Below are positions 19,668 through 27,973 of a stretch of DNA of 64,000 nt, piece after piece (position 1 is the first letter of the stretch; each line of letters opens with the position of its first letter). The DNA lies in contig JAAELB010000702.1 in assembly GCA_024227155.1 (NCBI GenBank), positions 1 through 64,000 of the forward strand. Reading direction: 5' to 3'. The translations under genes were made by a program, and so were the position numbers. A model generated the notes under the pieces. That model ran no database searches. It was not told the DNA's origin and saw only the letters and a list, made by a program, of their open reading frames with translations. Source of the DNA: Desulfobulbaceae bacterium (GTDB lineage: Bacteria; Desulfobacterota; Desulfobulbia; Desulfobulbales; Desulfocapsaceae).

Positions 19668-19721
19668 GATTCCCCCCTGGAGAAATGATTTTTCATTGCA
19701 AAATCTAGGTGATAAAAAAAT

Positions 19722-19748
19722 AGCGGAAAAGGTTTCCCCTTTTCCGCT
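19722..19748 (-). terminator. Intrinsic terminator
   Basis: An 11-bp perfect stem (AGCGGAAAAGG with its inverse) and a 5-nt loop are followed on the minus strand by TATTTTTTTATC. It lies directly after the stop of the gene at 19781-20449 and separates it from the polysaccharide operon. Confidence 0.85.
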
Positions 19749-19780
19749 TGAAATACATCAATGAACTGCTGTCACTATAA

Positions 19781-20449
19781 TCACATTTTCGTAAGTACAA
19801 GCTGCCAGTCCCCATTTGTTGTAACCATGGTAATGGTACTGAAACTACCTGCTACAAACTCACCTACATAGACAGAACCGGTGTCATTGGCTATCTGAAG
19901 CGTAAGGGTTTCTGCGGGCTGAACCCACCTACCACTACCTGCTAGATACTCACCATCCGACAGACTGATATCATATCTGCTGGCTCCACCATCATAGAGT
20001 GTGTAGGTTCCCGTATAAGTTTTGCTCCCAACCCTTTGAGTTCCCTGGGCAGACCAGATTCCTACCATAGATGCATTTGTGGGAAAACTGGGACCATCAT
20101 CTCCACCGCCTCCCCCACCTGCTGCCAGGGCGATGCCTACCACCGCCACAACACCAGCACCAATACCAACTTTAGTCCAGGTAGACATACTTTCAGATTT
20201 CGTAGTTTCGGGATCCCCCGCCTCATTATCTGCACTGTTTTCTGTCGCTTCCTCTGCCACAGAAGAATTCACATCGACCCCTTCTTCCTCAACCTCGACC
20301 ATCTTTTTCTGATCTGAAAGCACAACGACATCATTTACCGTTTCCGCCACTGTAGACAACGGGAAAAGAGGCAACGCCGCTACGGAAAAGACTAAACCAA
20401 AAATAAGAATCTGCAAACCCTTAACGCTCCTACCCAACCAATTTCTCAT
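19781..20449 (-). CDS. Exported protein with Gly-rich linker, unknown function
   Basis: A 222-residue protein with an N-terminal hydrophobic export signal (LQILIFGLVFSVAALPLFPLSTVAE). An acidic, Ser/Thr-rich stretch follows, then one transmembrane helix near residues 88-112 (WTKVGIGAGVVAVVGIALAA) leading directly into GGGGGGDDGP. The last 90 residues form a beta-rich domain with YTGTYTLYDGG and WVQPAETLTLQI. This helix-polyGly arrangement is common in hypothetical surface proteins of related anaerobes. It has its own strong terminator, so it is expressed separately from the polysaccharide genes. Function unknown. Confidence 0.7.
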   Translation of the reverse strand: MRNWLGRSVKGLQILIFGLVFSVAALPLFPLSTVAETVNDVVVLSDQKKMVEVEEEGVDVNSSVAEEATENSADNEAGDPETTKSESMSTWTKVGIGAGVVAVVGIALAAGGGGGGDDGPSFPTNASMVGIWSAQGTQRVGSKTYTGTYTLYDGGASRYDISLSDGEYLAGSGRWVQPAETLTLQIANDTGSVYVGEFVAGSFSTITMVTTNGDWQLVLTKM

Positions 20450-20744
20450 AACACACTCCGTATAAACAAAATAACTATTATTCTCACTTCACTTACGGCT
20501 TGTTTACTACACCTTCCTCTTAGCCATTGCAACTACTATTTTCTAACAATTTACAGTATCATTTCTTATGAAATCAGCTGGGGCAGCGAAGCAAAATTTG
20601 ACCTCCGCAGACAAATGTGTATATTATATCTCACTGAAATCACGACGGTATACCACAAAGTCACAACAATGCATGTAACAGTGTCCTTGCTCAATGAAGC
20701 TGGGGACAAAACATTTCCAATCAACCCATAACCGAAATTAGCTC

Positions 20745-21233
20745 ATGACAAACATGATATCAATTGAACCTATTGGAATTATACGCTCTCCGTTTTCAGA
20801 ACTCGAAAATATGCCTATCCAACCCAAAGGGGCAAAAGAGGTCACAGGAACCCTTGAGATCTTTCCACAATTCACCGAGGGGCTTACGGACCTTGAAGGC
20901 TTCAGTCACATCTACCTCCTCTATAATTTTCACCAAGCAGCCCGCACCGCGCTCACTGTTATCCCATTTATGGACAATTCTCAGCGGGGAGTCTTTTCCA
21001 CAAGGTCGCCTTTACGTCCTAATCACATAGGGTTATCAATAGTCGAACTGCTTGGTATAGAGAAAAACCTGGTACAGGTTCGAGGAATTGATATCCTCGA
21101 CGGTACCCCTTTAGTCGATATCAAACCTTACATACCCTCTTTTGACTCTGTACAGAAAAGCAGGTCAGGCTGGATGAAAGGCTCGGAGCAGGATGTCAGT
21201 GAAAAGCGATCCGATCAGCGTTTTATCGATTAA
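20745..21233 (+). CDS. trmO: tRNA (N6-threonylcarbamoyladenosine(37)-N6)-methyltransferase
   Basis: A 162-residue TsaA/YaeB-fold protein. TrmO uses SAM to methylate the t6A37 base of some tRNAs, and this is the short form that lacks the C-terminal extension of E. coli TrmO. Visible signatures are IGIIRSPF, the GTLEIFPQFTEGLTDLEGFSHIYLLYNFH block, and the SAM-binding RGVFSTRSPLRPNHIGLSIVELLGI and LDGTPLVDIKPYIP motifs. A second in-frame ATG three codons later is an alternative start. Related TsaA proteins sometimes sit by metal genes, so the exact substrate is not proven. Confidence 0.9.
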   Translation: MTNMISIEPIGIIRSPFSELENMPIQPKGAKEVTGTLEIFPQFTEGLTDLEGFSHIYLLYNFHQAARTALTVIPFMDNSQRGVFSTRSPLRPNHIGLSIVELLGIEKNLVQVRGIDILDGTPLVDIKPYIPSFDSVQKSRSGWMKGSEQDVSEKRSDQRFID

Positions 21234-21255
21234 ACCGCCTTTTCATCCGGTTTTT
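21232..21255 (+). terminator. Possible weak terminator after trmO
   Basis: AAACCG (21232-21237) can pair with CGGTTT (21248-21253) across a 10-nt loop, with further T beyond. The stem is short, so the call is tentative. Confidence 0.35.
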
Positions 21256-21380
21256 GAAAAAAAGATTGCAATTCTATTGACAGAAGTGCCAATAACATAC
21301 ACTTTATGCTACTATTATGACGCATTTACTAAGGGAAATTTCTCACTTTAAAAATGCACTACACAGCAGGAGCTACATCG

Positions 21381-21572
21381 ATGACCGATGCAAAAAAAAG
21401 TAAACCTGATCCACAACGCGTAGCTGTCTTACGTTCGTTGCCTCTTGAACTGAAAGAGCAGATCAGTGGGGAGGAAGCTGAGGCGTTCATGTATAATAAA
21501 GAACTCCCTGATTCTCTGCTGGAAAAGCTAAAAGATTATCTTGAGGAAGATAAGGGTGCTTTGAAACAATAG
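21381..21572 (+). CDS. Small conserved-type acidic protein, unknown function
   Basis: A 63-residue soluble protein starting MTDAKKSKPDPQR. I chose the ATG at 21381 because AGGAG lies at 21368-21372, eight bases before it; an in-frame ATG at 21354 would add nine residues but has no such site. The sequence is charged and probably helical (RSLPLELKEQISGEEAEAFMYN; LLEKLKDYLEED). No Cys, His cluster or membrane segment is present. I do not recognise the family. Confidence 0.6.
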   Translation: MTDAKKSKPDPQRVAVLRSLPLELKEQISGEEAEAFMYNKELPDSLLEKLKDYLEEDKGALKQ

Positions 21573-21586
21573 AAAATTAGTTTAAA

Positions 21587-21670
21587 TTCGAGGACAGGCA
21601 AAATTTTACCACAGGCATATAGCTAATATTCCGAGGATATAATTTTTCTTGCAACGAAGAAGTTGAGCGA
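21587..21670 (+). repeat. Dispersed element R3, copy 1
   Basis: This stretch matches the reverse complement of 46395-46478 over about 84 bp. The best block is TTTACCACAGGCATATAG followed by T(A/G)ATATTCCGAGGATA and, further on, AACGAAGA..TTG.GCGA. It ends about 80 bp before the start of the 56-residue zinc-motif gene and is oriented with it. It contains no ORF. Confidence 0.65.
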
Positions 21671-21752
21671 GTTGCAATTTTTCAAGGTAGCCATAAGATT
21701 TAACAACTGTCAGTTACAGTCCAAACCTATACCCACGTAAAAGGAGAATTAC

Positions 21753-21923
21753 ATGTCAGAAGAGAAACGTATTCCATGTCCAACCTGCCAGGGAAAAAAG
21801 ATCATCGAAGGTGTGTGTGAGACAAGTTCTGAGTGGAGTGGTACTCAGGACGATGCCGATGATATGCAGTGTACTCCTGATCAGGTATGCCCAACCTGTA
21901 ACGGTAAAGGCTACGAAGAATAG
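21753..21923 (+). CDS. Small CPTCxGK double zinc-motif protein
   Basis: A 56-residue ORF with AAGGAG at 21741-21746 ahead of the ATG. It contains two copies of a DnaJ-type half zinc finger: CPTCQGKK near residue 9 and CPTCNGKG near residue 46, separated by a stretch with two further Cys (VCETSSEW and MQCTPDQ). The pairs could form one zinc site. No DnaJ J-domain is present. The strong ribosome site and the paired motifs support it as a real gene. Function unknown; a small zinc-binding adaptor is one possibility. Confidence 0.75.
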   Translation: MSEEKRIPCPTCQGKKIIEGVCETSSEWSGTQDDADDMQCTPDQVCPTCNGKGYEE

Positions 21924-22191
21924 CAGTCTTTAAACATCGTCCATGGGCATCCCAGCCTGTGGACACATTGAATCCCCAAGTCCTTCTCTGCCCCCACACT
22001 GTGCCTTACATTTTTTGAAGATAGATACCCGGTATAACAACGGGGGATCACGCTAAAGAAAGCGGATTTTTTACAGAAATTGTGGAACACACGCTTGATC
22101 AATATCGCCAATCTGTGGTAATTTAAAGTGTTTGTTATTCTCCACAACATATCAGAAATCAATTAATTGTGGTTTTCCTCAGGAGAGCTTT

Positions 22192-22899
22192 ATGCGTGTC
22201 CACTACCTGCAGCATGTTCCCTTTGAAGATCTTGGCAGTATTAGTCAATGGCTTGAAAAGACTGAATGCGATGTTACCGCTACAAAATTATTTGAATCCA
22301 CAGCCATCCCCAACCTTGACCTCTTTGATTTGTTAATCGTCCTGGGCGGCCCCATGAGCGTTAACGAAGAAGAGCGCTACCCGTGGCTCAGGATGGAAAA
22401 ATTACTTATCAAAAACGCTATTGACGCGGGAAAAGGCGTACTTGGAATCTGCCTGGGCGCTCAACTGATAGCGAACTGTATGGGCGAACCAGTATACCCC
22501 AACAGGCGAAAAGAGATTGGATGGTTTCCCATTGAGGGGATTTTCCATGAAGAAGAAACAACCTATCATTTTCCACGCTCCCTTGATGTTTTCCACTGGC
22601 ACGGTGAAACTTTTGATCTACCAGACAAGGCTTCGCACCTTGCCAAAAGCGAGGGTTGCGAAAACCAGGCGTTCCAGCTTGGGCGCTCTGTTATTGGCCT
22701 TCAATTCCACCTGGAAACGACCCTGGAAACCGCGGAGGCTATTCTTACAAACTGTAGAGATCAGCTCCAGCCATCTCTCTATGTGCAGCCGGAACAGGTG
22801 ATTTTCGACCAGGGCCCTGATAAATACCAGCATATTAACGATGAAATGGACAGGGTTCTCACCTTTCTAAAAGATGCGGTCATCAACAGGCCTCACTAG
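22192..22899 (+). CDS. Class I glutamine amidotransferase-like protein
   Basis: A 235-residue cytoplasmic protein of the GMP-synthase-like glutamine amidotransferase family. The nucleophile is C87 in GVLGICLGAQLIA, and the catalytic His/Glu pair is H173 and E175 in GLQFHLETT. The oxyanion strand LIVLGGPMSVNEEERYPWL is also typical. I place the start at the ATG at 22192, preceded by AGGAGAG; a longer in-frame start at 22132 lacks a good site. A stand-alone enzyme without a fused synthetase domain; the acceptor of the ammonia is unknown. Confidence 0.88.
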   Translation: MRVHYLQHVPFEDLGSISQWLEKTECDVTATKLFESTAIPNLDLFDLLIVLGGPMSVNEEERYPWLRMEKLLIKNAIDAGKGVLGICLGAQLIANCMGEPVYPNRRKEIGWFPIEGIFHEEETTYHFPRSLDVFHWHGETFDLPDKASHLAKSEGCENQAFQLGRSVIGLQFHLETTLETAEAILTNCRDQLQPSLYVQPEQVIFDQGPDKYQHINDEMDRVLTFLKDAVINRPH

Positions 22900-23027
22900 T
22901 TGATTCGTTGCATACTCTCAACTGAGTAAGTTATATATTGCTTTATGCAGATAAGCTACGCATTGATCATGCCACAATCCGTTCTTATTGTCTGAGCATA
23001 CGGCAATATATAACCCAAGGAGAGAGC

Positions 23028-23654
23028 ATGGCCCCAATGCTGGAACTTGAAATTTTTTCAGATTATATCTGACCCTACTGTTACTTCATTACCGGGCGTA
23101 TTGAAAAGTTACAGAACTCGTTTAACGTAAACATTCGCTGGCGCACCTTCCCTCTTCACCCCGAAACTCCCGTTGAAGGGCAACTGCTTGAAGAACTCTT
23201 TAAGGTGAGTAAAGAAAAAATTGCAGAAATGGTTGCACATCTCCAGGTTACCGCAACAGAGCTGGGCTTGCCCTTTGGCAGCAGAAACAAAACCTACAAC
23301 AGCCGATTAGCCCAGGAACTCGGTCTTTGGGCGGAAGATCAGGGCAAGGGATGGGATTTTCATATAACGGCATTCCAAGGCTATTTTGCAGACGGTCTTA
23401 ATCTTGCCAAGAAAACAGTGCTCCTTGATCTTGCCAGACAGGTGGGCCTCCCCGAAGATGGCGCTGAAAAAGTTATTACGGATAGGAGTTACAAAGAAAA
23501 AGTGGATCAGGATTGGGCCGATTCAAGGTTCAAGGGAATTACGGCTGTTCCTACCTTTGTTATGGGGCAGCATAAACTTATCGGTGCCCAAAACTATGAT
23601 GCTTTGACTGAACTGGTAACGCTCTATGGAGTCAGGCCAAAAACAACACAATAA
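23028..23654 (+). CDS. DsbA/FrnE-family oxidoreductase, selenoprotein (UxxC active site)
   Basis: A 208-residue protein if the UGA at 23070-23072 is read as selenocysteine at position 15. The ATG at 23028 follows AAGGAGAG. The N-terminus reads LEIFSDYI-U-PYCYF, aligning with the FSD..CPWCY motif of FrnE-like DsbA proteins, so U replaces the first, catalytic Cys of CxxC. The same frame continues without interruption through WRTFPLHPETPVEG and the cis-Pro loop GITAVPTFVMGQHKLIGAQ to a TAA. A SECIS-like hairpin follows the UGA. Standard ORF calling starts at an internal GTG near 23205 and drops the thioredoxin-fold active site. A redox role on thiols is inferred from the family; no signal peptide is seen. 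Confidence 0.88.
23078..23114 (+). promoter_or_regulatory. Bacterial SECIS-like hairpin
   Basis: Six bases after the UGA, CTGT-T-ACTT pairs with AAGT-T-ACAG, and above a 2-nt bulge CAT-TAC pairs with GTA-TTG with one T-T mismatch. The apical loop is CGGGC. Loop guanines begin 21 nt after the UGA, inside the distance range known for SelB-dependent bacterial SECIS elements. The hairpin is entirely within the coding frame. Confidence 0.75.
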
Positions 23655-23683
23655 AACCCAGGAAAAATGTGGAGCAAGCAACA

Positions 23684-24139
23684 ATGGAACAGATTGAAGG
23701 TGATTTAATCGATTTAGCCCTTGGGGGTAAATTTGATGTAATTGTTCATGGTTGTAATTGCTTTTGTACCATGGGGGCCGGAATTGCACGTGCTATTCAG
23801 GATGAATTTCCTGAGGCCTTTGCTGCGGATCTGGTCACCGTTAAAGGAGCTCAAAATAAACTTGGTGATTTCAGCTACGCCACCGTGGTTCGTGGCATGC
23901 ATGAAATCACCATTGTCAATGGCTATACCCAATTCCACTACCACGGTGACTCTGTGCTGGTCGACTACGATGCGATACAGCAAGTCTTTGCTAAGATTAG
24001 AGAGAAGTACCCCGCAAAACGAATCGGCTACCCCAAGATTGGTGCCGGCCTCGGCGGCGGAGACTGGAACATTGTCAAAGACATCATCGAGACGGAACTC
24101 TCCGGCATGGACCACACCCTTGTTGTCTATAAGCCATGA
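23684..24139 (+). CDS. Macro-domain protein
   Basis: A 151-residue stand-alone macro domain, a fold that binds ADP-ribose and often removes it from substrates. The nucleotide-binding segments are IVHGCNCFCTMGAGIARAI and the Gly-rich phosphate loop GYPKIGAGLGGGDWNIV; the usual N-A-A-N asparagine patch is here HGCNCFCTMGAGIA, closer to the ALC1/TARG1-like or YmdB-like variant group. The ATG at 23684 has GGAG nine bases before it; an alternative GTG at 23669 in frame adds five residues. It follows the selenoprotein by 29 bp, so the two may be co-transcribed. Confidence 0.88.
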   Translation: MEQIEGDLIDLALGGKFDVIVHGCNCFCTMGAGIARAIQDEFPEAFAADLVTVKGAQNKLGDFSYATVVRGMHEITIVNGYTQFHYHGDSVLVDYDAIQQVFAKIREKYPAKRIGYPKIGAGLGGGDWNIVKDIIETELSGMDHTLVVYKP

Positions 24140-24166
24140 TGCTGCTGTAAAACAGCACCATTCAGA

Positions 24167-26992
24167 CTACAAAGACTCACTGGCATCATCAACCAGGTAG
24201 AGAATAGAACGATAAGAAATCCCACCGTGAAGAGATAAGCCAATCTCACAGGTCTTACTGGTGGAGTACCCGGCATCGCAGGTACAGACGTGATCCCTGA
24301 GATCTTTTAATGCCGCCTCGTTAAGCTCAGGAAAATTAAATCCCCTGTCCCCGGCAAACCCGCAGCAATAAATATCTTCAGGCATCACCACTTCTGTTGC
24401 GCAGGCCTTCGCCAGTTGCTCCAGTTCCCCCTCAAGCCCCATCTTTCTTGTGGAACATGTGGGGTGTACTGCAACTTTCACCTCTTGTTTGGTAAACTTC
24501 AGTTTATCCATCAAATAGGTCAAGACAAACTCAATGGGTTCAAAGAGCTGCAGACGCTCATCAGCCGTCCCTCGCATCCGATACAGACATGGGCTTGTGT
24601 CGCAAAGGACAGGTATTGCACCATTTTCCGAGACCGCCAGCAGGGCATCGGAGAGTTCCCCCGCTTTCACATCAGCCTGCTTGAGAAAACCTTTACTTTC
24701 AAATGCCTGCCCACAACAGAGCTTATCAAGAGTCTCTGGATAGATAATCTCATATCCACCCTTTTTCAGTAAAGACAAGGTTTTTTCCGGTAGTGGCTCC
24801 CTTTCACTATCTTCCCTCGCGGGTCCCCCCATAGAACGACTGGCACAACTTGGAAAATAGACAACCTTTAAAGGGTTCCCGGGATCAATCACCTCTTTTT
24901 TTATCGTTGCAACCCCAGAAGGCATCTCCCTGTTCCAGAGTGGCAGGCTATCAAATGTTGCCTTTCTTGCAAGGGCAGAAGCCCTATCCATGAAGGGGGT
25001 TCCCGTCACCTTATGCACGGAATCAACCACATTGAGTGTAGTGCTGATGGTTTTCGCCACGCCGCCAAAACCACTGCCAACCCAGCCCGCAACACTATTC
25101 GCCAGAGGACCGTTGGCTTCTTCCCGCAGAGCCTTCACCATCTTTCCGGTGTCAATGCCCACCGGACATCTTGTGGCACAAAGACTATCAGCTGCGCAGG
25201 TATCTTTTCCCGGATAGCTATAGGCCTTGGTCAATTCTTTTACTTTTTTTGCATCCGTATTTGCTGCCATTTGCCTGCTGATTTCCCGGCGGCCGACTAT
25301 GCGCTGACGCGGAGTAAAAGTGACATCCTTTGAAGGGCACACCGGCTCACAGAAACCGCATTCTATGCATTTATCAACAATTTCATGGGTTGCTGGAAGT
25401 GGCTTGAGATCTTTAATATGTGCCTCTGCGTCATCGTTAAGAATAACTCCGGGGTTAAGTAGATTGAGCGGATCGAAAATAGTCTTGATTTCGCGCATCA
25501 AATTAAAGGCAGCCTCACCCCACTCTTTTTGTACAAAGGGTGCCATATTGCGACCGGTGCCATGTTCTGCCTTCAGGGAACCGTCATATTTTTCCACAAC
25601 CAGCAGAACGACCTCATCCATAAAGTCACGATATCGTACAACCTCCGATTGTACAGAGAAATCCTGGGTAAAGACAAAGTGAAGGTTGCCATCTAAGGCA
25701 TGACCAAAGATAATCGCTTCATTATAATTGTACTTTTTAAAAAGTTTCTGCAGGTCCAGAGAGGCGTCGGCAAGATGAACTCCGGGAAAAGCAACATCTT
25801 CAATAATTACCGTGGTACCGGTCTTCCGAACTGCTCCAACAGCTGGAAACAGTCCTTTACGGATCTTCCACAAGGCACCAAATTCTTCGGGAACATCGGT
25901 GAACTCAATGGGCCGAACCGTTGGCAAGCTGTTAAGAGCATCCTGAATCTGCCCTATCTGCTCTGCCAGGGCCCCCCCACTCTCAGCCCTTGTCTCTACC
26001 AGGAGCGCAGTTACCGTATCAGATAAATCTTTTAAATAGTCAGGCATCCCCTCTTTATCTTCAACGGAGCGAAGGCCGGCACGGTCCATTAACTCCGCCG
26101 CGGCCACCGGCAGCTTCTGCAGAACAGGAATAGCTTCACAGGCGGTCTTCACATCCGGATACAAGATCAATGCGCTCGCCTTGTACCGATGTTCCACCAC
26201 GGTTTTATAAACTACATCGGAGATAAAGCCGAGAGTCCCTTCGCTGCCTATCATCAAATGGCTCATTATCTCATATGGATCTTCAAAATCGACAAGTGCG
26301 TTGAGGCTGTACCCGGTAGTATTTTTTATTTTAAATTTATAGCGAATTCGATCACTGAGCTGTTCATCGGCCAACACCCGCTCTCGTAACCCTGTCAGCC
26401 TGGTGAGGATATCTCCATGGAGCCGCTCAAAATTGGCCCGGCTCTTATCCTCCGCAGTGTCCACAGCAGTACCGTCAGCTAAGACAATCCGCATACTATC
26501 AAGGGTCTGATAGCTATTCTGTTCAACTCCGCAGCACATGCCACTGGCGTTGTTCGCCAGGATACCGCCTATCTTTGCACTATCTATTGAAGCGGGATCC
26601 GGTCCAATTTTTTTATCAAATTCTGCCAGAATTGCGTTGGCCTGGCTACCAATTATCCCGGGCTCCAGCTGGATCTTGCCAGCATTGTCAAAAACCCTGT
26701 AATTCCTCCATCCATCTCCTAAACGAACCAGAATAGAGTCGGTAATGGCCTGCCCGGACAGGCTTGTTCCAGCTGCCCTGAACGTTACCGAAAGCTTAAG
26801 TTTGCTGGCCTCCCGCAAAATCAACTGTACCTCTTTTTCATTTTCAACATTGATTACGATCTTCGGAACTAATCGGTAGAAACTTGCATCTGTACCGAAA
26901 GTAATGGTACGTAAGGGATCAGTGATGATATTCTTTTGAGAGATTGTTCCAACGATCTTCTTATAAAACCTGTCGTACATTTCCGGGAGCAT
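24167..26992 (-). CDS. D-lactate dehydrogenase-type FAD/Fe-S oxidoreductase
   Basis: A 941-residue fusion. Residues 1-490 form an FAD_binding_4/FAD-oxidase C module (GTSLSGQAITDSILV; IGSEGTLGFI; FGHALDGNLHFVF). Next come two ferredoxin-type clusters, CIECGFCEPVCP and CAADSLCATRCP (about 560-640). The C-terminus carries two CCG domains (YFPSCASRSMGG...CCGQ and HPTCSTRKMG...CCGFAGD). This architecture is that of the Dld-II D-lactate dehydrogenases that pass electrons from lactate to the quinone pool. Lactate is a standard substrate in this type of bacterium. A glycolate oxidase-like substrate cannot be excluded. It is a single gene convergent with the macro-domain gene. Confidence 0.92.
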   Translation of the reverse strand: MLPEMYDRFYKKIVGTISQKNIITDPLRTITFGTDASFYRLVPKIVINVENEKEVQLILREASKLKLSVTFRAAGTSLSGQAITDSILVRLGDGWRNYRVFDNAGKIQLEPGIIGSQANAILAEFDKKIGPDPASIDSAKIGGILANNASGMCCGVEQNSYQTLDSMRIVLADGTAVDTAEDKSRANFERLHGDILTRLTGLRERVLADEQLSDRIRYKFKIKNTTGYSLNALVDFEDPYEIMSHLMIGSEGTLGFISDVVYKTVVEHRYKASALILYPDVKTACEAIPVLQKLPVAAAELMDRAGLRSVEDKEGMPDYLKDLSDTVTALLVETRAESGGALAEQIGQIQDALNSLPTVRPIEFTDVPEEFGALWKIRKGLFPAVGAVRKTGTTVIIEDVAFPGVHLADASLDLQKLFKKYNYNEAIIFGHALDGNLHFVFTQDFSVQSEVVRYRDFMDEVVLLVVEKYDGSLKAEHGTGRNMAPFVQKEWGEAAFNLMREIKTIFDPLNLLNPGVILNDDAEAHIKDLKPLPATHEIVDKCIECGFCEPVCPSKDVTFTPRQRIVGRREISRQMAANTDAKKVKELTKAYSYPGKDTCAADSLCATRCPVGIDTGKMVKALREEANGPLANSVAGWVGSGFGGVAKTISTTLNVVDSVHKVTGTPFMDRASALARKATFDSLPLWNREMPSGVATIKKEVIDPGNPLKVVYFPSCASRSMGGPAREDSEREPLPEKTLSLLKKGGYEIIYPETLDKLCCGQAFESKGFLKQADVKAGELSDALLAVSENGAIPVLCDTSPCLYRMRGTADERLQLFEPIEFVLTYLMDKLKFTKQEVKVAVHPTCSTRKMGLEGELEQLAKACATEVVMPEDIYCCGFAGDRGFNFPELNEAALKDLRDHVCTCDAGYSTSKTCEIGLSLHGGISYRSILYLVDDASESL

Positions 26993-27188
26993 ATTCCACC
27001 TCTATATAAAGTTTATTATCAAGTGATAATTATACTCATATATGGTGCTAATGCCAGTTGGGAATAATTCTATAACAGCAAACTTGATCAAAAAATGAAA
27101 CAGACAACAACAAGACAGCCTCCAGATTTGCAGGCTGGCACTACATAGCGGCGTCTGGGGGGAAGAGCAACTTGCCCCCAGATGCTGA

Positions 27189-27767
27189 TTATTTGTTTTG
27201 ACAGCCAGGGCAACTGTTGACGATAAAACGAGGGTCAACCCCGGAATTTAAGACATCATCGAGACTATACCATTCAGCATCGTAGGGACTGAAAACATAA
27301 CGACATTCACGACATATCTCTACCCCGGACTCCAGCATTTCAAGCTGGTTCAAAGCCTCTTTAAGCTCGCCTACAGATTCAGCAAGTGAGAATTGCGTTC
27401 GTACCAGCCGTTCAGCGACCCGTACCCTGGCACGCAACTCATTATCGTTAAACGGCTTGGTCATATAGTCGTCAGCACCGGCATCAAAGCCCCGCACAAT
27501 ATCGGTATTAGAATCACGGGAGGTGAGAAGTATCACGTAGGTTGGATTTTCCACATCCATCTCTTTAAGTCGGCTGCAAACCTCAACCCCATCCAACTCA
27601 GGCATTTCCCAATCTAGAATTGCAATCTGTGGCCCATCCTTCTTTTGCAGAGCATTCCATGCCTCAACACCGTTGGTCACACTCTCAACACGGTAGCCCC
27701 AATTCTCAAGGCAGACCTGCACCATCATTCTGGTTGTAAATTCATCTTCTGCAATAAGTATTTTCAC
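27189..27767 (-). CDS. Response regulator with Cys-rich C-terminal tail
   Basis: A 192-residue protein. Residues 1-120 are a CheY-like receiver with the acidic pocket E7-D8, phospho-acceptor D52 (AILDWEMPELDG), and K104 in MTKPF. The remainder is a short helix (LAESVGELKEALNQLEMLE) followed by CRECRYVFSPYDAEWYSL and CPGC at the C-terminus, four cysteines that could bind zinc. There is no DNA-binding or GGDEF output domain. The helix-plus-Cys tail occurs in two-component systems as an unassigned module. No cognate kinase is adjacent. Confidence 0.87.
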   Translation of the reverse strand: MKILIAEDEFTTRMMVQVCLENWGYRVESVTNGVEAWNALQKKDGPQIAILDWEMPELDGVEVCSRLKEMDVENPTYVILLTSRDSNTDIVRGFDAGADDYMTKPFNDNELRARVRVAERLVRTQFSLAESVGELKEALNQLEMLESGVEICRECRYVFSPYDAEWYSLDDVLNSGVDPRFIVNSCPGCQNK

Positions 27768-27973
27768 TTCCTTTCACCTGCCTATAGTTCCCACAACAAC
27801 CCAGTTGAGGATAGTGGTCCACGCGACACATTTTTACTCTTTAAATCACGCATTTTTTATTCCAGTCGTATTGACTTTTTACCATCGGAGTGTCAATACA
27901 TCAACAATCAACAGCTAATAGTTTACTCGAGTTGTGTAAACCACACACTAATTTTGCCATCTTCACCCGCCAT

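Noticed and set aside
20745..21030. Second open frame overlapping trmO (20764-21030)
   Set aside because: It is the shifted reading of trmO and shows no protein features.
24141..24166. TGCTGTAAAACAGCA between convergent genes as a terminator
   Set aside because: The stem is only 5-6 bp and lacks a T-run on either strand.
27110..27187. Two stem-loops after the response regulator as terminators
   Set aside because: Stems are G-rich but with no T-run; they could be ordinary intergenic sequence.
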